Source: Paenibacillus ihumii
Lineage (GTDB): Bacteria; Bacillota; Bacilli; Paenibacillales; Paenibacillaceae
Length of the DNA: 64,000 bases
Assembly: GCF_001403875.1 (NCBI RefSeq)
Contig: NZ_LN884299.1
Span: 1,364,117-1,428,116 of the forward strand
Direction of reading: 5' to 3'
A model generated the notes under the pieces. It did not search any database and was not told where the DNA came from. It worked only from the letters and a program-made list of their open reading frames with translations. The position numbers and the translations under genes are program-made. Shown here one piece after another: positions 63,263 to 64,000 of this stretch (the first letter of the stretch is position 1; the number at the start of each line of letters is the position of its first letter).

Positions 63263-64000
63263 ATGATACAGGGCATCGGTGCAGCAGCGGGCGTCGCCAT
63301 CGGCAAGGCTTTTGTGCTGCCTGCCTGGGAATGGGATGTGCCGGAGCGCCAGATGGATAAGATCGATTTGGCGGCAGAGTTCGAGAGATTGTATGAAGGC
63401 ATACGCACGTCCAAGACGGAAATCGAAGTGATGAAGAACGAGGTCAAGGAAGCGGTAGGCGTTGAGGAGTCAAGCATATTTGACGCTCATCTAGCCATAT
63501 TGGAGGATCCCGTATTCATGAGCGAAATCCGCGGGATCATCGAACGGCAGTACAAGGCGGCCGAGGTCGCCGTTAAAGAAGCGATCGATCATTTTGTCAC
63601 GATGTTTGATTTGCTTGATGATGAGTATATGAAGGAGCGGGCGCTCGATATCAAGGATGTAGGCAATCGCCTGCTTAAGCATCTGCTAGGTACGCCCGAT
63701 ATTACGCTCCCGGCCGACACCCAGCCGTATATATTGGTAGCCAAGGAATTGTCGCCCTCCCAGCTTGTACATATGAATCCTGACAATGTGCTTGGCATGG
63801 TCACGATGGCTGGCGGCAAGACCTCGCATTCGGCGATTATGGCCCGGGCTCTGGGAATCCCCCTTGTGTCCGGACTGGAGCACAAGCTTGCGGCGCCGCT
63901 GAAGACGGGTGATTTGCTTGTTGTGGATGGCGACGAAGGACTCATATATATTGAACCTGATCAGGAAATTATAGATCGTTATACGGAAGTGGCCGAAAAG
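63263..64000 (+). CDS. ptsP: PTS enzyme I (phosphoenolpyruvate-protein phosphotransferase), 5' part
   Basis: Open frame of 246 codons running off the window end. IQGIGAAAGVAIGKA opens the protein, a helical HPr-binding subdomain follows, and the phospho-histidine lies in GGKTSHSAIMAR near residue 190. Enzyme I passes phosphate from PEP to HPr for sugar uptake. AGGGGGT precedes the ATG at 63263. No ptsH is seen upstream, unlike the ptsHI order in many bacilli. A ppsA-like homologue is excluded by the EI-type N-terminus. Confidence 0.92.
   Translation, partial: MIQGIGAAAGVAIGKAFVLPAWEWDVPERQMDKIDLAAEFERLYEGIRTSKTEIEVMKNEVKEAVGVEESSIFDAHLAILEDPVFMSEIRGIIERQYKAAEVAVKEAIDHFVTMFDLLDDEYMKERALDIKDVGNRLLKHLLGTPDITLPADTQPYILVAKELSPSQLVHMNPDNVLGMVTMAGGKTSHSAIMARALGIPLVSGLEHKLAAPLKTGDLLVVDGDEGLIYIEPDQEIIDRYTEVAEK

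Overview
The window looks like a chromosome segment of a spore-forming, low-to-mid GC Firmicute, most likely Paenibacillus or a close relative. The evidence is the gene order ylyA-lspA-ylyB(rluD)-pyr known from Bacillaceae, a PyrR attenuation leader, AGGAGG-type ribosome sites with some TTG/GTG starts, an SLH-anchored GH18 enzyme, BIG2-repeat and copper-amine-oxidase-like secreted proteins, a BshB2-like deacetylase, and many small Firmicute families (DUF1292, DUF1450, DUF1054, DUF2905, DUF3006, DUF3892). Most of it is ordinary core genome. Accessory or damaged patches lie at about 13.1-15.5 kb, 25.3-26.3 kb, 41.5-43.1 kb, 44.1-46.2 kb and 50.5-50.9 kb.

Layout. 0.1-4.0 kb: ylyA-like gene, lspA-rluD, dapL. 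4.1-13.1 kb: pyrimidine operon pyrR-pyrB-pyrC-carA-carB-pyrF-pyrE, with a sigma-A promoter, a PyrR-binding attenuator and a terminator. It has no pyrK, pyrD or pyrP. 13.1-15.5 kb: AT-rich island with two small genes, then relics: a decayed GH18 fragment, a carB 5' fragment and a pyrE 3' end. 15.6-17.2 kb: intact SLH-GH18 gene. 17.5-24.8 kb: five-gene ABC cassette (ATPase, adaptor, FtsX permease, second ATPase with an AbrB-like tail, sugar-type binding lipoprotein). 25.1-25.3 kb: two CAU tRNAs, then a truncated integrase and a candidate small RNA. 26-29.6 kb: small genes, tRNA-Leu and ung. 29.7-33.9 kb: BIG2-repeat protein, MBL lipoprotein-DUF3006 pair, DinB-like protein.

34.1-37.1 kb: manA-glcK divergent from a LacI regulator. 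37.2-40.8 kb: sodA, yuzB, trhO with a SufR-like regulator, and a BshB2-like gene. 40.9-43.1 kb: doxX behind two Fnr/Crp-like boxes, with an IS1182-type element just upstream. 43.2-46.2 kb: polysaccharide deacetylase, a Cse60-like small gene and an uncharacterised two-gene module. 46.2-49.1 kb: divergent PilZ and MHYT-GGDEF-EAL genes (c-di-GMP). 49.1-51.1 kb: response regulator with Glu at the phosphoacceptor position, a broken membrane gene, tRNA-Val. 51.2-59.0 kb: mixed housekeeping and hypothetical genes, including a basic amino acid decarboxylase, an MFS transporter and a YktB homologue. 59.2-64.0 kb: gnd, aroK-aroA, a CoA-binding protein and the 5' part of ptsP, cut by the window end.

The best candidates for something undescribed are the two-gene module at 44.3-46.2 kb, the ABC ATPase with an AbrB-like tail in its hybrid cassette, the carB/pyrE/GH18 scar, and the small RNA beside the integrase relic. 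All functions are inferred from sequence read by eye; no database search was run.
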